Numbered from the stretch's first letter, positions 8,853 through 18,319 are shown. The stretch is DNA of 64,000 nucleotides from Paenibacillus endoradicis (GCF_024721975.1 NZ_JANQBB010000009.1:124001-188000); one strand, 5' to 3'. Translations and numbers: made by a program. Notes: a model not told the origin generated them from the letters alone.

Positions 8853-9014
8853 ATGATCGTTTTTGATGTAATTGTAGATGGGACTAAGGTTGATACGTTA
8901 CGACCGATGGCATCTAAACTAAGGGATTTAAGAAACTTTATTGATCAACAATTTGAGCTATTAGTTGAAAAGTATGGACAAAATGTTCACTTAAATAGAC
9001 GATTCGAGTATTAA
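8853..9014 (+). CDS. Small hypothetical protein (53 aa)
   Basis: Begins MIVFDVIVDG and ends NRRFEY; predicted as a short strand followed by an amphipathic helix, with no membrane segment. GGTGA five bases before the ATG, within an AAAGGATGGTGA stretch, is a fair ribosome binding site; an in-frame ATG at 8841 sits too close to it. The stop lies inside a strong terminator. A clear signal, a compact frame and an immediate terminator support a real monocistronic gene. I do not recognise the family. Confidence 0.6.
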   Translation: MIVFDVIVDGTKVDTLRPMASKLRDLRNFIDQQFELLVEKYGQNVHLNRRFEY

Positions 9015-9036
9015 TATCGAATTGTCTATTTTTTTT
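8997..9036 (+). terminator. Terminator overlapping the 53-aa gene stop
   Basis: An 11-bp stem, AGACGATTCGA with TCGAATTGTCT (one G-U pair), nine-base loop, then TATTTTTTTT. Confidence 0.8.
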
Positions 9037-9142
9037 AATTAATAAACTACTTTATATATAGGATCTACCAAAAATCATGTTGTCATGTTAGTTAATTTGG
9101 AAAAAAGTGGACTAAGGCGACAACATTTTACCAATATTTGTT

Positions 9143-9171
9143 TTGACAGTAAATCTATCAATAGTTATAAT
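9143..9171 (+). promoter_or_regulatory. Consensus sigma-A promoter
   Basis: TTGACA (9143-9148), 17-bp spacer, TATAAT (9166-9171): a full consensus match, about 50 bp before the secreted-protein start at 9223. Strong constitutive expression is expected. Confidence 0.88.
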
Positions 9172-9222
9172 CCTGCTATTCTTTGTAAATCTTTAGGATT
9201 TATAATAACAGGAGGTTACATC

Positions 9223-10593
9223 ATGTCTAGCACAAAGAAACTTCGTTCTTCTAGTAAACTAGCAGCACTGATTGTTGCTGCATCCATCGCCATTGCACCA
9301 CTCGCGTCCCCTATAACTGCATATGCAAGCATCAATTCAGGAAATCTTACACAGACTGAGCAATACCAAACATTCTTAAGCACGAAATATCAAATTGATG
9401 TCAATTCACAATTAACTAAAGGGCAATATATTCAATATGTTGCTGATTTGCTTCCAGGGAACGCAAAGTCTTCTACACTTACATTTACAGATGTAGCTTC
9501 AACGGATGAACAATATGCTGCTGTTGTTGAGTTGAATGAAAAAGGAATACTTTCTGGCGCTACAGTTTCAGCTAAGCAACAACTTGAACCATGGGTAGCT
9601 GCTATTATTGCTGTAAGAGCTTCTGGTCTACAGGAACTGGCACTAACTTACACTACTGAAAAGACAGACGCTGCTTTGAAAAAAATAGGTTCTTCTTCAG
9701 CTCAATGGGTACCTCATGTTGCTCAAGAGCTAGCAGTAGCAATCGATAATGCAATAATTCCTGAACAATATTATAATGATTTCTCCAAAAAATCAGTAGC
9801 AAGTGCCGAACTAATTAATACATTGCTAGGTCAAATTGTGACTTTCAATGGAGAATACAAACAATTTCTTGGTAGTTCCCAAGATGCAGACATCATAGCT
9901 GAACTAATCGGAGCATATAACACTTCAGATATTATTCAAGTTAATGATCTTCAAACTATTGTAAATACTGCTCTAGAAAAAGACATTATTACAGGCTATA
10001 ACTTCAAAGATAGTCGTTTTGATGCTAATTTTGTAGATGAATACGCTCTTACATACGGTCATTCTGATCTGAAGCATGCTATTCAGCTAATTGGTTTACT
10101 TCGCAGTGAAGGAATCGAAGCTAAAGTTCAATTCGAGCCAAAAACTTCAGCTTTCCTATACTTGAAAGAATGGGGAGAGCCTACACAATCCGATTCATTT
10201 CAAGTAAAACAAATAGCTAATGGTAAATATGTTGCTTATTCCAAAGAATATGATCTTAAGCTTGAATTTTCAAGCTTAACAGATAAAGCTAAATTCCAAG
10301 ATATCATTCTTGCCTATGCTAAAAAAGATGCTGATGATGAACAGGGACTTATCTATGCATCTTGGTGGCAACCTCTATACCATTCAAATACAGAGATAGC
10401 AGATTATGAAGTAGTTACTAACAATAAAATTTCATTAGGTAACTATTATGCACAAACTTTTTCACTTAATGAAGAAGTAGAAGAAATTGTTACAGGTATG
10501 AAGCAAGTGAATGCTAATGTTGTCGTTGATAGCAATCAATTCTGGGTGAATAAAGCCTTCTTTAATTACTTGGGTGGTAAAGATCACAAATAA
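9223..10593 (+). CDS. Secreted protein with SLH-like N-terminal region, function unknown
   Basis: A 456-residue protein starting at the ATG behind GGAGGTTACATC. It has a basic start (MSSTKKLRSSSKL), a hydrophobic core and an Ala-rich cleavage region near residue 40, so it is a Sec-exported protein. Residues about 60-135 resemble one or two degenerate SLH repeats (TFTDVAS, LNEKGILSG). The rest has no motif I recognise; a stretch around YGHSDLKHAIQLIGLLRSEGI is the most conserved-looking part. It is expressed from a perfect promoter and closed by a strong terminator. An abundant cell-envelope protein is a reasonable inference, but no activity can be assigned. Confidence 0.78.
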   Translation: MSSTKKLRSSSKLAALIVAASIAIAPLASPITAYASINSGNLTQTEQYQTFLSTKYQIDVNSQLTKGQYIQYVADLLPGNAKSSTLTFTDVASTDEQYAAVVELNEKGILSGATVSAKQQLEPWVAAIIAVRASGLQELALTYTTEKTDAALKKIGSSSAQWVPHVAQELAVAIDNAIIPEQYYNDFSKKSVASAELINTLLGQIVTFNGEYKQFLGSSQDADIIAELIGAYNTSDIIQVNDLQTIVNTALEKDIITGYNFKDSRFDANFVDEYALTYGHSDLKHAIQLIGLLRSEGIEAKVQFEPKTSAFLYLKEWGEPTQSDSFQVKQIANGKYVAYSKEYDLKLEFSSLTDKAKFQDIILAYAKKDADDEQGLIYASWWQPLYHSNTEIADYEVVTNNKISLGNYYAQTFSLNEEVEEIVTGMKQVNANVVVDSNQFWVNKAFFNYLGGKDHK

Positions 10594-10622
10594 ATGAATT
10601 AAACATTAAGTTAAAAATAAAG

Positions 10623-10673
10623 AAGGCTTAAAACTAAAGCACGATTACGGTGCAAAAGTTTTAAGCCTTTTTC
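10623..10673. terminator. Bidirectional terminator
   Basis: Arms AAGGCTTAAAACT (10623-10635) and AGTTTTAAGCCTT (10657-10669), with an inner GCAC/GTGC pair, then TTTTTC. It serves the rightward secreted-protein gene and the leftward small gene at 10682. Confidence 0.88.
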
Positions 10674-10681
10674 ATCTGAAA

Positions 10682-10966
10682 TTAAGACAAGTTCGCTTTA
10701 CAAAAAGCAGCTACCATCTCAAGTTCATCGTCTTCCATTTCGAAATCAATATATTTACCTGCATCACCTGTCTGGAACTCGTGTTTCACGATTTTCTCAG
10801 CACCAGCATCTACGACATATATTACACGAAGAATAACGCCTTCTTCATGGAACAGCTCATCATCTTCTTCTACTTCGAGATCCATAATAAATTCATAACG
10901 ATCTCCCTCTAATATTTTGAACGGGTCAGCAATCGTTTCCACTGTAAACTCTGTAATTTTAAACAT
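10682..10966 (-). CDS. Small acidic protein, DUF6509-like
   Basis: A 94-residue acidic cytoplasmic protein. It starts MFKITEFTVETIADPFKILEGDRYEF and has a LEVEEDDEL stretch and the ending AAFCKANLS. This resembles a small Bacillales family now called DUF6509 (sometimes mislabelled pullulanase). GAGGAGC lies before the ATG. It is probably monocistronic. Function unknown; the family name is from memory. Confidence 0.65.
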   Translation of the reverse strand: MFKITEFTVETIADPFKILEGDRYEFIMDLEVEEDDELFHEEGVILRVIYVVDAGAEKIVKHEFQTGDAGKYIDFEMEDDELEMVAAFCKANLS

Positions 10967-11082
10967 AGGTTAGCTCCTCTTGTTTCATCTTAACGTATTA
11001 CTGATTATAACATTAGAGTGTAACATATGCTATCAATACATTAATTTAAGCATAAAAGGTTTGTTACTACTAGTTATTAGTG

Positions 11083-12105
11083 TCATCTTAAGAATACAAA
11101 TCTTCGCTGAATCCAGTAGCTACCCACGAACAATAATACTTCTGTAAAGAGCTTCGAGATGATTAGAGACACTTGGATACCTTCAGTTAATCCATAAAGT
11201 AATGCATAATTCAAAGCTAACAATATTGTTGCCAAAAAATAATATCTAGGTAATGAGTGCCTTAACGTTGCGACTTCGTTATTAGTTTTTCTAAATACAA
11301 TTTTCAAATTAAGGATGTAATTGAATAATGAACTGAAAATTCTAGCACCAATAACTGAAAATAATAAATCATCACTGATCCAATTCAAAAACAGAACAAG
11401 TAAAAAATCTATAAGAAAAGAACAAAAGGACGAAGCTCCAAATCGAAAAAACGGTACATATACTTCTATGGAATCTCTGATCGGTCGAAAATGAGAAGAT
11501 TCATTACCTTTAATGTAGACCGTTTCTATCATTATCTCTTCTATGTTTATCTTATCTTCATGGGCAGTGAGTAACATATTCATTTCATACTGAAAACGAT
11601 CACCCAGTATCGAACAAAGCCACGGCAACAATTGTGATGAATAAGCACGCAAGCCCGTCTGGGTATCACTAACGGATATTCCAGTTGCAAAGCGATATAC
11701 TTTTTTCGTAAGTTCATTACCAAGGCGACTGCGCAGCGGTACTTCTCCTACAAAATGTCTACAGCCAAGTACGATTGTATTTTCTTTACCATAGATATGA
11801 GCTCCGGCGGTAATAATATCTTTCGGTTTATGCTGTCCATCACTATCAGCGCAGACAATAACTCCGTTATAATTTTGAGCAATTAATTGTTGAAAAGCAG
11901 ATTTCAGTGCCGTACCTTTCCCATAGTTCCGTTCATGTGTTATCACTTCACATCCTAGTTGCTCTAATTCATTAAATATGTGATGATAAGCTGCGCCACT
12001 TCCATCATCGACAACTAAAATTTGTGATATTCCATTCTCGCTTAGTTGTTTTACTAGTTCTATAACACGAACATCAGGTTCATATGCTGGTATAACAATT
12101 TTCAT
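11083..12105 (-). CDS. Family 2 glycosyltransferase fused to a GtrA-like membrane domain
   Basis: A 340-residue protein. Residues 1-210 form a GT2 domain (VVDDGSG; CADSDGQHKP for nucleotide-sugar/metal binding; DTQTGLRAY). Residues about 220-340 hold four membrane helices of the GtrA type (FGASSFCSFLIDF, FNYILNLKIVFRK). Such fusions transfer sugars onto, or flip, polyprenyl-phosphate carriers for envelope glycans. Two ATGs compete; the one at 12105 is nine bases from AAGGA and is preferred over 12111, which is three bases away. It starts 32 bp after the phosphodiester glycosidase, so the two probably form an operon. Confidence 0.87.
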   Translation of the reverse strand: MKIVIPAYEPDVRVIELVKQLSENGISQILVVDDGSGAAYHHIFNELEQLGCEVITHERNYGKGTALKSAFQQLIAQNYNGVIVCADSDGQHKPKDIITAGAHIYGKENTIVLGCRHFVGEVPLRSRLGNELTKKVYRFATGISVSDTQTGLRAYSSQLLPWLCSILGDRFQYEMNMLLTAHEDKINIEEIMIETVYIKGNESSHFRPIRDSIEVYVPFFRFGASSFCSFLIDFLLVLFLNWISDDLLFSVIGARIFSSLFNYILNLKIVFRKTNNEVATLRHSLPRYYFLATILLALNYALLYGLTEGIQVSLIISKLFTEVLLFVGSYWIQRRFVFLR

Positions 12106-12137
12106 GCTCATCCATCCTTAGCGTTAAGAAGTAGCTA

Positions 12138-13079
12138 TCATTCATAACCGATATATATAATGTCACTCACTTCTCGTTCTTTGTTTTTCCCTAGTGGGTT
12201 GTTAACGATATTGCCCATAAAGTACATCGTCGATGATCCTCCACCGTCAAGGTTATAAGCTACTTGTGCACCTAACTCTTCAAATAGTTCAGCAAATTCA
12301 TTCAATGTCATGCCACGACTGTAACCTGACTTCCTACCATCCACGACAACTAAAATGTAATGATTCTTATCAATCCAACCAATACCAGTCCGAGGATTAG
12401 CGTTTTGAATGGAGCGATTGCCAAAATTTTTATCAATGCTCACTTTATCAAAGTCATCATACGCTACACTATTTTCAACTAATACTGGTCCAAATGAAAA
12501 AGTTTGAGCGGCATCATCGGCTAGTAACTGCTCACCACTAGTTAACTCTTCGTCAAAGGCAGCCATTACGCCGCTAGAATACATGACTAATCCATCTCGC
12601 GTTGAATCATCCCTTAATAGTTGTCCGTTGCGAATAACGATGCCATCATCACGAAAGCCATAGTAATCACCATTAATCGCTAATATCGCATGATTGTCTT
12701 CAGCAATAGATGAAGTGTAATCAATAATATTGCGGCCAAACTGATTGTTTGCTAGGGCAGTTCGCAAGTAGCTTTGATCTTGCAACTGAACATCGGCAAC
12801 AAAATATGTAATCATATCTTCACCAGTACCTACTTCATGTTGCTCGATTTGAATATTAATATTTTCATCTTCATAATTCCAATCATCATATGTTGCTACA
12901 TTATTGTCGTCGTTGTTCACCACATTATTATTGGTACCCACTTCTACTTGAGAAGGTTCTAGTTGATTAAGATCAATCTCCACATCAGAGATGAGATATC
13001 TCTTCGCTAAGGCATAAACAATTATCCCAATTACAATCAACATAATAAGTAAGATGGCTAATATTTTTTTCTTATTCAT
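12138..13079 (-). CDS. Membrane-anchored phosphodiester glycosidase (NAGPA/DUF2233) family protein
   Basis: A 313-residue protein. An N-terminal signal anchor (NKKKILAILLIMLIVIGIIVYAL) is followed by an Asn/Asp-rich linker (about 45-80) and a phosphodiester glycosidase domain (about 100-313). Family motifs include AINGDYYGFRDDG, NPRTGIGW, VVVDGRKSGYSRGM, and YNLDGGGSSTM near the end. The start at 13079 has AGAGGA upstream; an earlier in-frame start lacks one. The domain removes sugars from glycosyl phosphodiesters, as in the mammalian uncovering enzyme. Pairing with the GT2-GtrA gene suggests turnover or editing of envelope glycolipid or teichoic-type polymers. Confidence 0.85.
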   Translation of the reverse strand: MNKKKILAILLIMLIVIGIIVYALAKRYLISDVEIDLNQLEPSQVEVGTNNNVVNNDDNNVATYDDWNYEDENINIQIEQHEVGTGEDMITYFVADVQLQDQSYLRTALANNQFGRNIIDYTSSIAEDNHAILAINGDYYGFRDDGIVIRNGQLLRDDSTRDGLVMYSSGVMAAFDEELTSGEQLLADDAAQTFSFGPVLVENSVAYDDFDKVSIDKNFGNRSIQNANPRTGIGWIDKNHYILVVVDGRKSGYSRGMTLNEFAELFEELGAQVAYNLDGGGSSTMYFMGNIVNNPLGKNKEREVSDIIYIGYE

Positions 13080-13227
13080 AGGGATCTTTCCTCTACATCG
13101 AATTATTTCATTACATTGCAACATCAAAAAGTTGGCTTTCTATCTGTTTTTCTAACGATAGCTTATAAACTTATTGTAAATTCGCATGCTGAGTTCAACC
13201 TTATCGCTAACTGAGAGTTTCATGAAA

Positions 13228-13273
13228 ACAAAAAAAGTCCCATGCTCGCCATCATTGGCAACATGGGACTTAT
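13228..13273 (-). terminator. Terminator after the C26 peptidase gene
   Basis: AAGTCCCATG (13235-13244) pairs with CATGGGACTT (13262-13271); the minus strand then reads TTTTTTTG. Confidence 0.88.
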
Positions 13274-13297
13274 TCACAACCTTATCATTGAAATTAA

Positions 13298-14002
13298 CTA
13301 TGAAGCTGCTTCTACAAAACTTTTGAAAATCTTTTTACTTACATTATCAACAACATATGAGAACTCGGGATGCCATTGGACTGCTACTAAGTAGCGGTAT
13401 GCAGGGTGTTCAATAGCTTCAATAATACCATCTTTAGCAGTAGCCATCACTTTACAACCAGGAGCAAGAATATCAATCGCTTGATGATGATAACTATTCA
13501 CAGCTAACCGATTTTTCCCAACAATCCGATATAGCGAACTTTTCCGTTGTACTTCAACTTCATGTGATGGTGTTGCATAGGGAGGTTTTTGAATATGCTT
13601 AAGTTGACTTTTCAATTGAGATGGTAAATCTTGATACAATGTTCCACCAAGTAAAACATTAAAAATTTGAATTCCTCTACAAATACCTAACAACGGTAAA
13701 TCTACAGCGAGCGCTAATTGAAATAGTTTTTTCTCCATCTCATCACGTTCATGTATGCTTATTCCGCATTGTTCCAATCTTTCTTGCCCATATAACGATG
13801 GGTCCACGTCATGCCCGCCAGTGAACAGTAAACCATCCATGCCTGTAGCGATTTGTTCTAAATTCGCTTGATCAACAGTTAGCGGAAGCATAACTGGAAT
13901 CGCACCCGCTTCCTCGAGGGCTTTCATGTATGCAGGTAACATCCAATAACTTTCCTTCTGTTCATCATACAGTGGTAGTACTCCGATCAATGGCTTTCTC
14001 AT
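13298..14002 (-). CDS. Gamma-glutamyl-GABA hydrolase-type class I amidotransferase (peptidase C26)
   Basis: A 234-residue glutamine amidotransferase-like hydrolase. It has LLFTGGHDVDPSLYG, the nucleophile elbow LGICRG with the catalytic Cys (about residue 105), and a C-terminal HPEF with the catalytic His. This is the PuuD/YvdE-type family that cleaves gamma-glutamyl amides. The ATG at 14002 is about nine bases from GGAG; a GTG three codons earlier is too close to it. Monocistronic with its own terminator. Physiological substrate not evident. Confidence 0.88.
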   Translation of the reverse strand: MRKPLIGVLPLYDEQKESYWMLPAYMKALEEAGAIPVMLPLTVDQANLEQIATGMDGLLFTGGHDVDPSLYGQERLEQCGISIHERDEMEKKLFQLALAVDLPLLGICRGIQIFNVLLGGTLYQDLPSQLKSQLKHIQKPPYATPSHEVEVQRKSSLYRIVGKNRLAVNSYHHQAIDILAPGCKVMATAKDGIIEAIEHPAYRYLVAVQWHPEFSYVVDNVSKKIFKSFVEAAS

Positions 14003-14210
14003 CTCTCTCACTCTCCAATAACCAATAGCTTATCAGGTTATGACGCTATTTTTCTCTATATCTTTATTGTAAATGAGTTGATCAAAACACTGAATGAACT
14101 TAACTGATCATAATTTATACTTCGTGCACGATTAATACCACAATCTTCCTTACGTTCAATCTATATCTATCGCTTCGAACTAAAAATCTAACTATACCTA
14201 CAATGTCTAA

Positions 14211-14239
14211 TTACAGTACAATTAAATTTGTCACTGTAA
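14211..14239 (+). promoter_or_regulatory. Inverted-repeat candidate operator before the ABC exporter operon
   Basis: TTACAGT (14211-14217) and ACTGTAA (14233-14239) are perfect 7-bp arms around a 15-bp spacer that includes part of a TTGTCA hexamer (14228-14233). The site lies 40 bp before the exporter start. A drug- or envelope-stress repressor site is an inference; no regulator gene is adjacent. Confidence 0.4.
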
Positions 14240-14278
14240 AGCAGTATACATATTTGGTGAAAGATATTGAGGTGTTGT

Positions 14279-16009
14279 ATGAAACAGTTATTCAAATACA
14301 TTCGTCCCCACTGGGTAGCAGCAATACTAGCTCCATCATTTATGATTTTGGAAGTTAGTATGGACTTGTTACAGCCGTTATTTATGGCAACAATTATTGA
14401 TCATGGTATTATGGCAGGTTCACAATCACATATACTACAAACTGGATTATATATGATTGCCGCTGCAATTATAGGACTACTAGGTGGTGTTGGCTGTACC
14501 ATCTTTGCTTCTTATGCTTCAATGCGCTTTGGTCAAGATTTGAGGCAGGATGTCTTCCATCATGTTCAAAATTTTTCATTCCGTAATATTGATCAATTAG
14601 AAGCTGGCTCTCTAATAACAAGATTAACGAATGATATTGTGCAACTACAAAACGTGGTACAAATGCTATTGAGAGTACTTGTTCGATCTCCGTTATTGAT
14701 GATCGGCAGTATTGTGATGACAGTTTTCATTAGTCCTAAACTAGCAATCATAGTCGCTATTTCCGTCCCTATACTCTTCATCGTTATGTTCTTCATCATT
14801 CGCGGGACATTACCTCTGTTCACAAAAGCACAATCAAGACTCGATCGAATTAATACTGTTTTACAGGAGAATTTAGCTGGTATGCGCGTGTCTAAAGCAT
14901 TTGTTAGACGCCAATACGAAAAGGATCGGTTTGGTAAAGCGAATAATGATTTTACAACTCAATCCGTTAAAGCACAACGACTAGTATCTATTAATGCTCC
15001 GATATTATCGATGATCTTGAATGTCAGTATTATCGCTGTATTATTGTTAGGCGGCAAAGATGTTATTAATGAATCATTCGAAGTTGGTAGTTTAGTAGCT
15101 TTTATTAACTACGTGACACAAGTACTATTTGCGGTATCTTCCGTGGCGATGCATCTCGTGCGTGTAAGTAGTGCGAAGATTAGTGCTGATCGTGTACTAG
15201 AAGTGTTGAATACAGAATCAGATCTTATCGAAACCTCGATGCAGGATAGAGAAATTTTGGGACAAGTCGAGTATTATAACGTGTCATTCCGCTACAGATC
15301 AGATCAAGTTAGTGATACGTTACGACATATTAATTTCAAAGTTGAAGCAGGTCAAAAAATTGCTATTATCGGAGCAACTGGATCAGGTAAATCCACCTTG
15401 CTACAACTAATACCAAGACTATATGATGTGTCAGAAGGACAAATTCTTATCGATGGAATTGACGTCAAACAATATTCATTCGCTAGTCTTCGATCTCAAA
15501 CGGCGATGGTATTGCAAGAAACGATTCTGTTTTCTGGTACTATACGTGAAAATATATGCTACGGAAGACCTAAAGTTTCAGAGCAAGAGATGATTGCTGC
15601 TGCGATGGCGGCTCAAGCTGATGAGTTTATCGTTGCGATGAAAGATGGTTACGATACAGTGATTGGACAACGTGGGGTCAACCTTTCCGGTGGACAGAAA
15701 CAACGGATCTCGATTGCAAGAGCATTATTAATGAAGCCTGCTATATTGCTCTTAGATGATAGTACAAGTGCAATTGACACTCGTACAGAAGGATATATAC
15801 AAACAGCACTGCGTCAACTTATGCATGGCCGAACGACATTTATCGTTGCTCAGAAAATTAGTTCTGTCATTGATGCTGACCTAATCCTAATAATGGAACA
15901 TGGAGAAATTGTCGCTCAAGGTAAGCACGAACAATTAATCGTTCATTCACCGCAATATCGTGAAATCTATCAGTCGCAACTTGGACAAGAGGAGGTTAGC
16001 TATGAGTAA
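14279..16009 (+). CDS. ABC exporter half-transporter, degenerate-site subunit
   Basis: A 576-residue membrane-ATPase fusion. It has six membrane helices (about 15-300), then an ATPase domain with Walker A GATGSGKST and signature LSGGQKQR. Walker B is LLLDDSTSAID, with Asp in place of the catalytic Glu, and the switch region reads VAQKISS, with Gln in place of His. These changes mark the non-hydrolytic site of a heterodimeric exporter. The ATG at 14279 follows GAGGTG. The stop overlaps the start of the partner gene by eight bases. It resembles YfiB/LmrC-type proteins. Exported substrate (drug, peptide or lipid) not determinable. Confidence 0.92.
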   Translation: MKQLFKYIRPHWVAAILAPSFMILEVSMDLLQPLFMATIIDHGIMAGSQSHILQTGLYMIAAAIIGLLGGVGCTIFASYASMRFGQDLRQDVFHHVQNFSFRNIDQLEAGSLITRLTNDIVQLQNVVQMLLRVLVRSPLLMIGSIVMTVFISPKLAIIVAISVPILFIVMFFIIRGTLPLFTKAQSRLDRINTVLQENLAGMRVSKAFVRRQYEKDRFGKANNDFTTQSVKAQRLVSINAPILSMILNVSIIAVLLLGGKDVINESFEVGSLVAFINYVTQVLFAVSSVAMHLVRVSSAKISADRVLEVLNTESDLIETSMQDREILGQVEYYNVSFRYRSDQVSDTLRHINFKVEAGQKIAIIGATGSGKSTLLQLIPRLYDVSEGQILIDGIDVKQYSFASLRSQTAMVLQETILFSGTIRENICYGRPKVSEQEMIAAAMAAQADEFIVAMKDGYDTVIGQRGVNLSGGQKQRISIARALLMKPAILLLDDSTSAIDTRTEGYIQTALRQLMHGRTTFIVAQKISSVIDADLILIMEHGEIVAQGKHEQLIVHSPQYREIYQSQLGQEEVSYE

Positions 16010-17834
16010 GTCAACAGGAACACCACCCCCTTCTACTCCAGACTTTAGTATGCGCGGCGGATCTCAAGGTCATATCGGAATGAAGAAAGTAAAGCCAAAA
16101 AATACATGGTCTACGTTGAAGCGAATATGGAACTACCTTTCTATTAATCGCAGTGGTCTAATCATCGTTGTTATATTTACAATAGTAACGACTTTACTCT
16201 CCCTTGCAGCTCCTTATCTGTTAGGTGTCGCAATCGATGACTATATTATTCCTCGTAACTGGAATGGACTTGTACAATGCGCAATAGTTTTACTCATTGT
16301 ATATATTAGCGTCTCGCTAACTGCATGGATTCAACAACATATGATGGTCAAAGTTTCATTATTTACAGTAAGAGACATGCGCCAAGCCATATTCAATGCG
16401 ATGCAGAAATTGCCTATTTCATTCTTCGATACGCGCACTCATGGTGAGCTTATGAGTCGTACGACGAATGATGTTGAGAATGTTTCCGTAACATTGAATT
16501 CAACGACTACACAATTACTTTCCAGCATTATTTCTTTAATTGGATCGTTAGCGATTATGCTATATCTTAATGTTTGGTTAACGTTGATCAGTATGGTTAC
16601 GATTCCAGTTGTCATGTTGTTCACTAAATATGTAGCAGGTTATACTCGCAAACAATTCTCTGAACAACAGAAAAAACTTGGTGAATTGAATAGTTTTATA
16701 GAGGAAACGATTTCTGGTCAGAAGGTTGTTCAAATATACGCTAGAGAACAAGTTGTTGAAGAACATTTCAACAAGCTGAACAGTACGTTAACGAAAAGTA
16801 GTATTTCTGCGCAAATATACTCTGGGTTAATTGGACCGACAATGAATGTATTGAACCATAGTAGCTTTACACTTATCGCTGCCGTTGGTGGCTGGATGGC
16901 ATTCCATGATTATACTTCCGTAGGTATTATTGTTGCATTCGTTAATTATTCAAAGCAATTTCAACGTCCAATTAATGACCTAGCTAATCAGTTCAATATG
17001 GTACAATCCGCTGTTGCAGGTGCTGAGCGTGTCTTCGAAGTGATAGATATGAAGGATGAATATACTGATGCACAATTGAACCAGAATAAAAAAACAATTA
17101 CTGGTGACGTAAGATTCGAAAAAGTTCAATTTGGATATAAACCAGATACTCCGATTCTGAAGGATATAACGCTACATGCTAAGCCAGGCCAAACGATTGC
17201 ATTTGTTGGACCGACAGGAGCAGGAAAAACTACAATCATTAATGTACTTACAAAATTTTATGATATACAGCAAGGGCAAATATGGATTGACGGGCAAGAA
17301 CTACATCAATTTGAGAAGGATGAATTACGTAGTCAACTTGGTCTTGTCCTCCAAGATCCTTATGTATATTCCGAAACTATTCGAGAAAATATTCGTTATG
17401 GTCGCTTAGATGCTACCGATGAGGAAGTAGAACAAGCAGCCAAGATTGCAAACGCTCATCGTTACATCAAGGAGTTACCACTTGGTTATGACACAATATT
17501 ATCAAGTGGAGGCAGCAATATTAGTCAAGGTCAACGTCAGCTACTGACGATTGCTAGAGCAGTTCTCGCTAACCCTGCTATCCTTATACTGGATGAGGCA
17601 ACGAGTAGTATCGATACACGAACAGAGATGCATATCCAAGCTGCCATGAAGAAATTGATGGCCGGTCGGACAAGCTTTGTTATTGCCCATCGCCTAAGTA
17701 CGATTCGTGATGCGGATCAAATACTAGTTATTAAAGACGGTTCCATCATTGAACGCGGAAGTCATGATGACTTGCTTTCTGAGAATGGCTTCTACCATGA
17801 TCTATATAATAGTCAATTCAAGCGAAATGGCTAA
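16002..17834 (+). CDS. ABC exporter half-transporter, catalytic subunit
   Basis: A 610-residue partner. A 45-residue Pro/Gly-rich N-terminal extension precedes six membrane helices and an ATPase domain with Walker A GPTGAGKTT, intact Walker B LILDEATSSID and switch AHRLST. Its signature motif is altered (ISQGQRQ). It therefore supplies the catalytic Walker residues, while its weak signature pairs with the degenerate Walker site of the first subunit: the standard asymmetric arrangement (YfiC/LmrD, BmrD). GGAGG precedes the ATG, within the end of the upstream gene. Confidence 0.93.
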   Translation: MSKSTGTPPPSTPDFSMRGGSQGHIGMKKVKPKNTWSTLKRIWNYLSINRSGLIIVVIFTIVTTLLSLAAPYLLGVAIDDYIIPRNWNGLVQCAIVLLIVYISVSLTAWIQQHMMVKVSLFTVRDMRQAIFNAMQKLPISFFDTRTHGELMSRTTNDVENVSVTLNSTTTQLLSSIISLIGSLAIMLYLNVWLTLISMVTIPVVMLFTKYVAGYTRKQFSEQQKKLGELNSFIEETISGQKVVQIYAREQVVEEHFNKLNSTLTKSSISAQIYSGLIGPTMNVLNHSSFTLIAAVGGWMAFHDYTSVGIIVAFVNYSKQFQRPINDLANQFNMVQSAVAGAERVFEVIDMKDEYTDAQLNQNKKTITGDVRFEKVQFGYKPDTPILKDITLHAKPGQTIAFVGPTGAGKTTIINVLTKFYDIQQGQIWIDGQELHQFEKDELRSQLGLVLQDPYVYSETIRENIRYGRLDATDEEVEQAAKIANAHRYIKELPLGYDTILSSGGSNISQGQRQLLTIARAVLANPAILILDEATSSIDTRTEMHIQAAMKKLMAGRTSFVIAHRLSTIRDADQILVIKDGSIIERGSHDDLLSENGFYHDLYNSQFKRNG

Positions 17835-17900
17835 TCGCAACCTTCTCCCTTAAGTTTCGTCTAATATGCATATATTGGTATTCTTCAGGAGTGTGAATAT

Positions 17901-18160
17901 ATGCAAAAAACGATGATTGGACTGTTACTGATTTGAACGCAGAACATATTGTGTCTTTACTAGAAACGATAAAGGATGAGACGTTCACACTTGATTCTGA
18001 TCAAGACGAACGTGATGGATTCAGCTATGCAGTAGAACTATATGAAGGAGAGAAGCTCAAGATGGCCTTCTCTCCTAATAGTTTTAAGAAAAAGTACTAT
18101 ATCACTGATGAAAGCTTGACGATTTCACTTGAGCAGTTTTTTGATGGGACGACTGAGTGA
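17901..18160 (+). pseudogene. Small hypothetical gene interrupted by a one-base deletion in an A-run
   Basis: AGGAG at 17887-17891 is ideally placed for the ATG at 17901, but that frame stops after eleven codons. The next frame is open from there to 18160 and encodes a natural-looking acidic protein (KNDDWTVTDL, then NAEHIVSLLETIKDETF, ending EQFFDGTTE). One extra A in the six-A run at 17905-17910 would join the start to this frame and give an 87-residue protein beginning MQKNDDW. The only start in the open frame is a TTG at 17933 without a site. Either a recent mutation, a sequencing error or slippage on the A-run. No family recognised. Confidence 0.65.
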
Positions 18161-18319
18161 AATTAGATAAAAATCCCCCCTAAAGGCTAATACCGCTCGC
18201 AGAGTTCTATTCAATTTTTCTTAAACTGCCCTATTATCCATTTTCCACGAAAAGGAATTAGTCTGTTATTGTCGAATAATATTAATTACATACAATAATA
18301 GACTATATTGGAGGCATTT

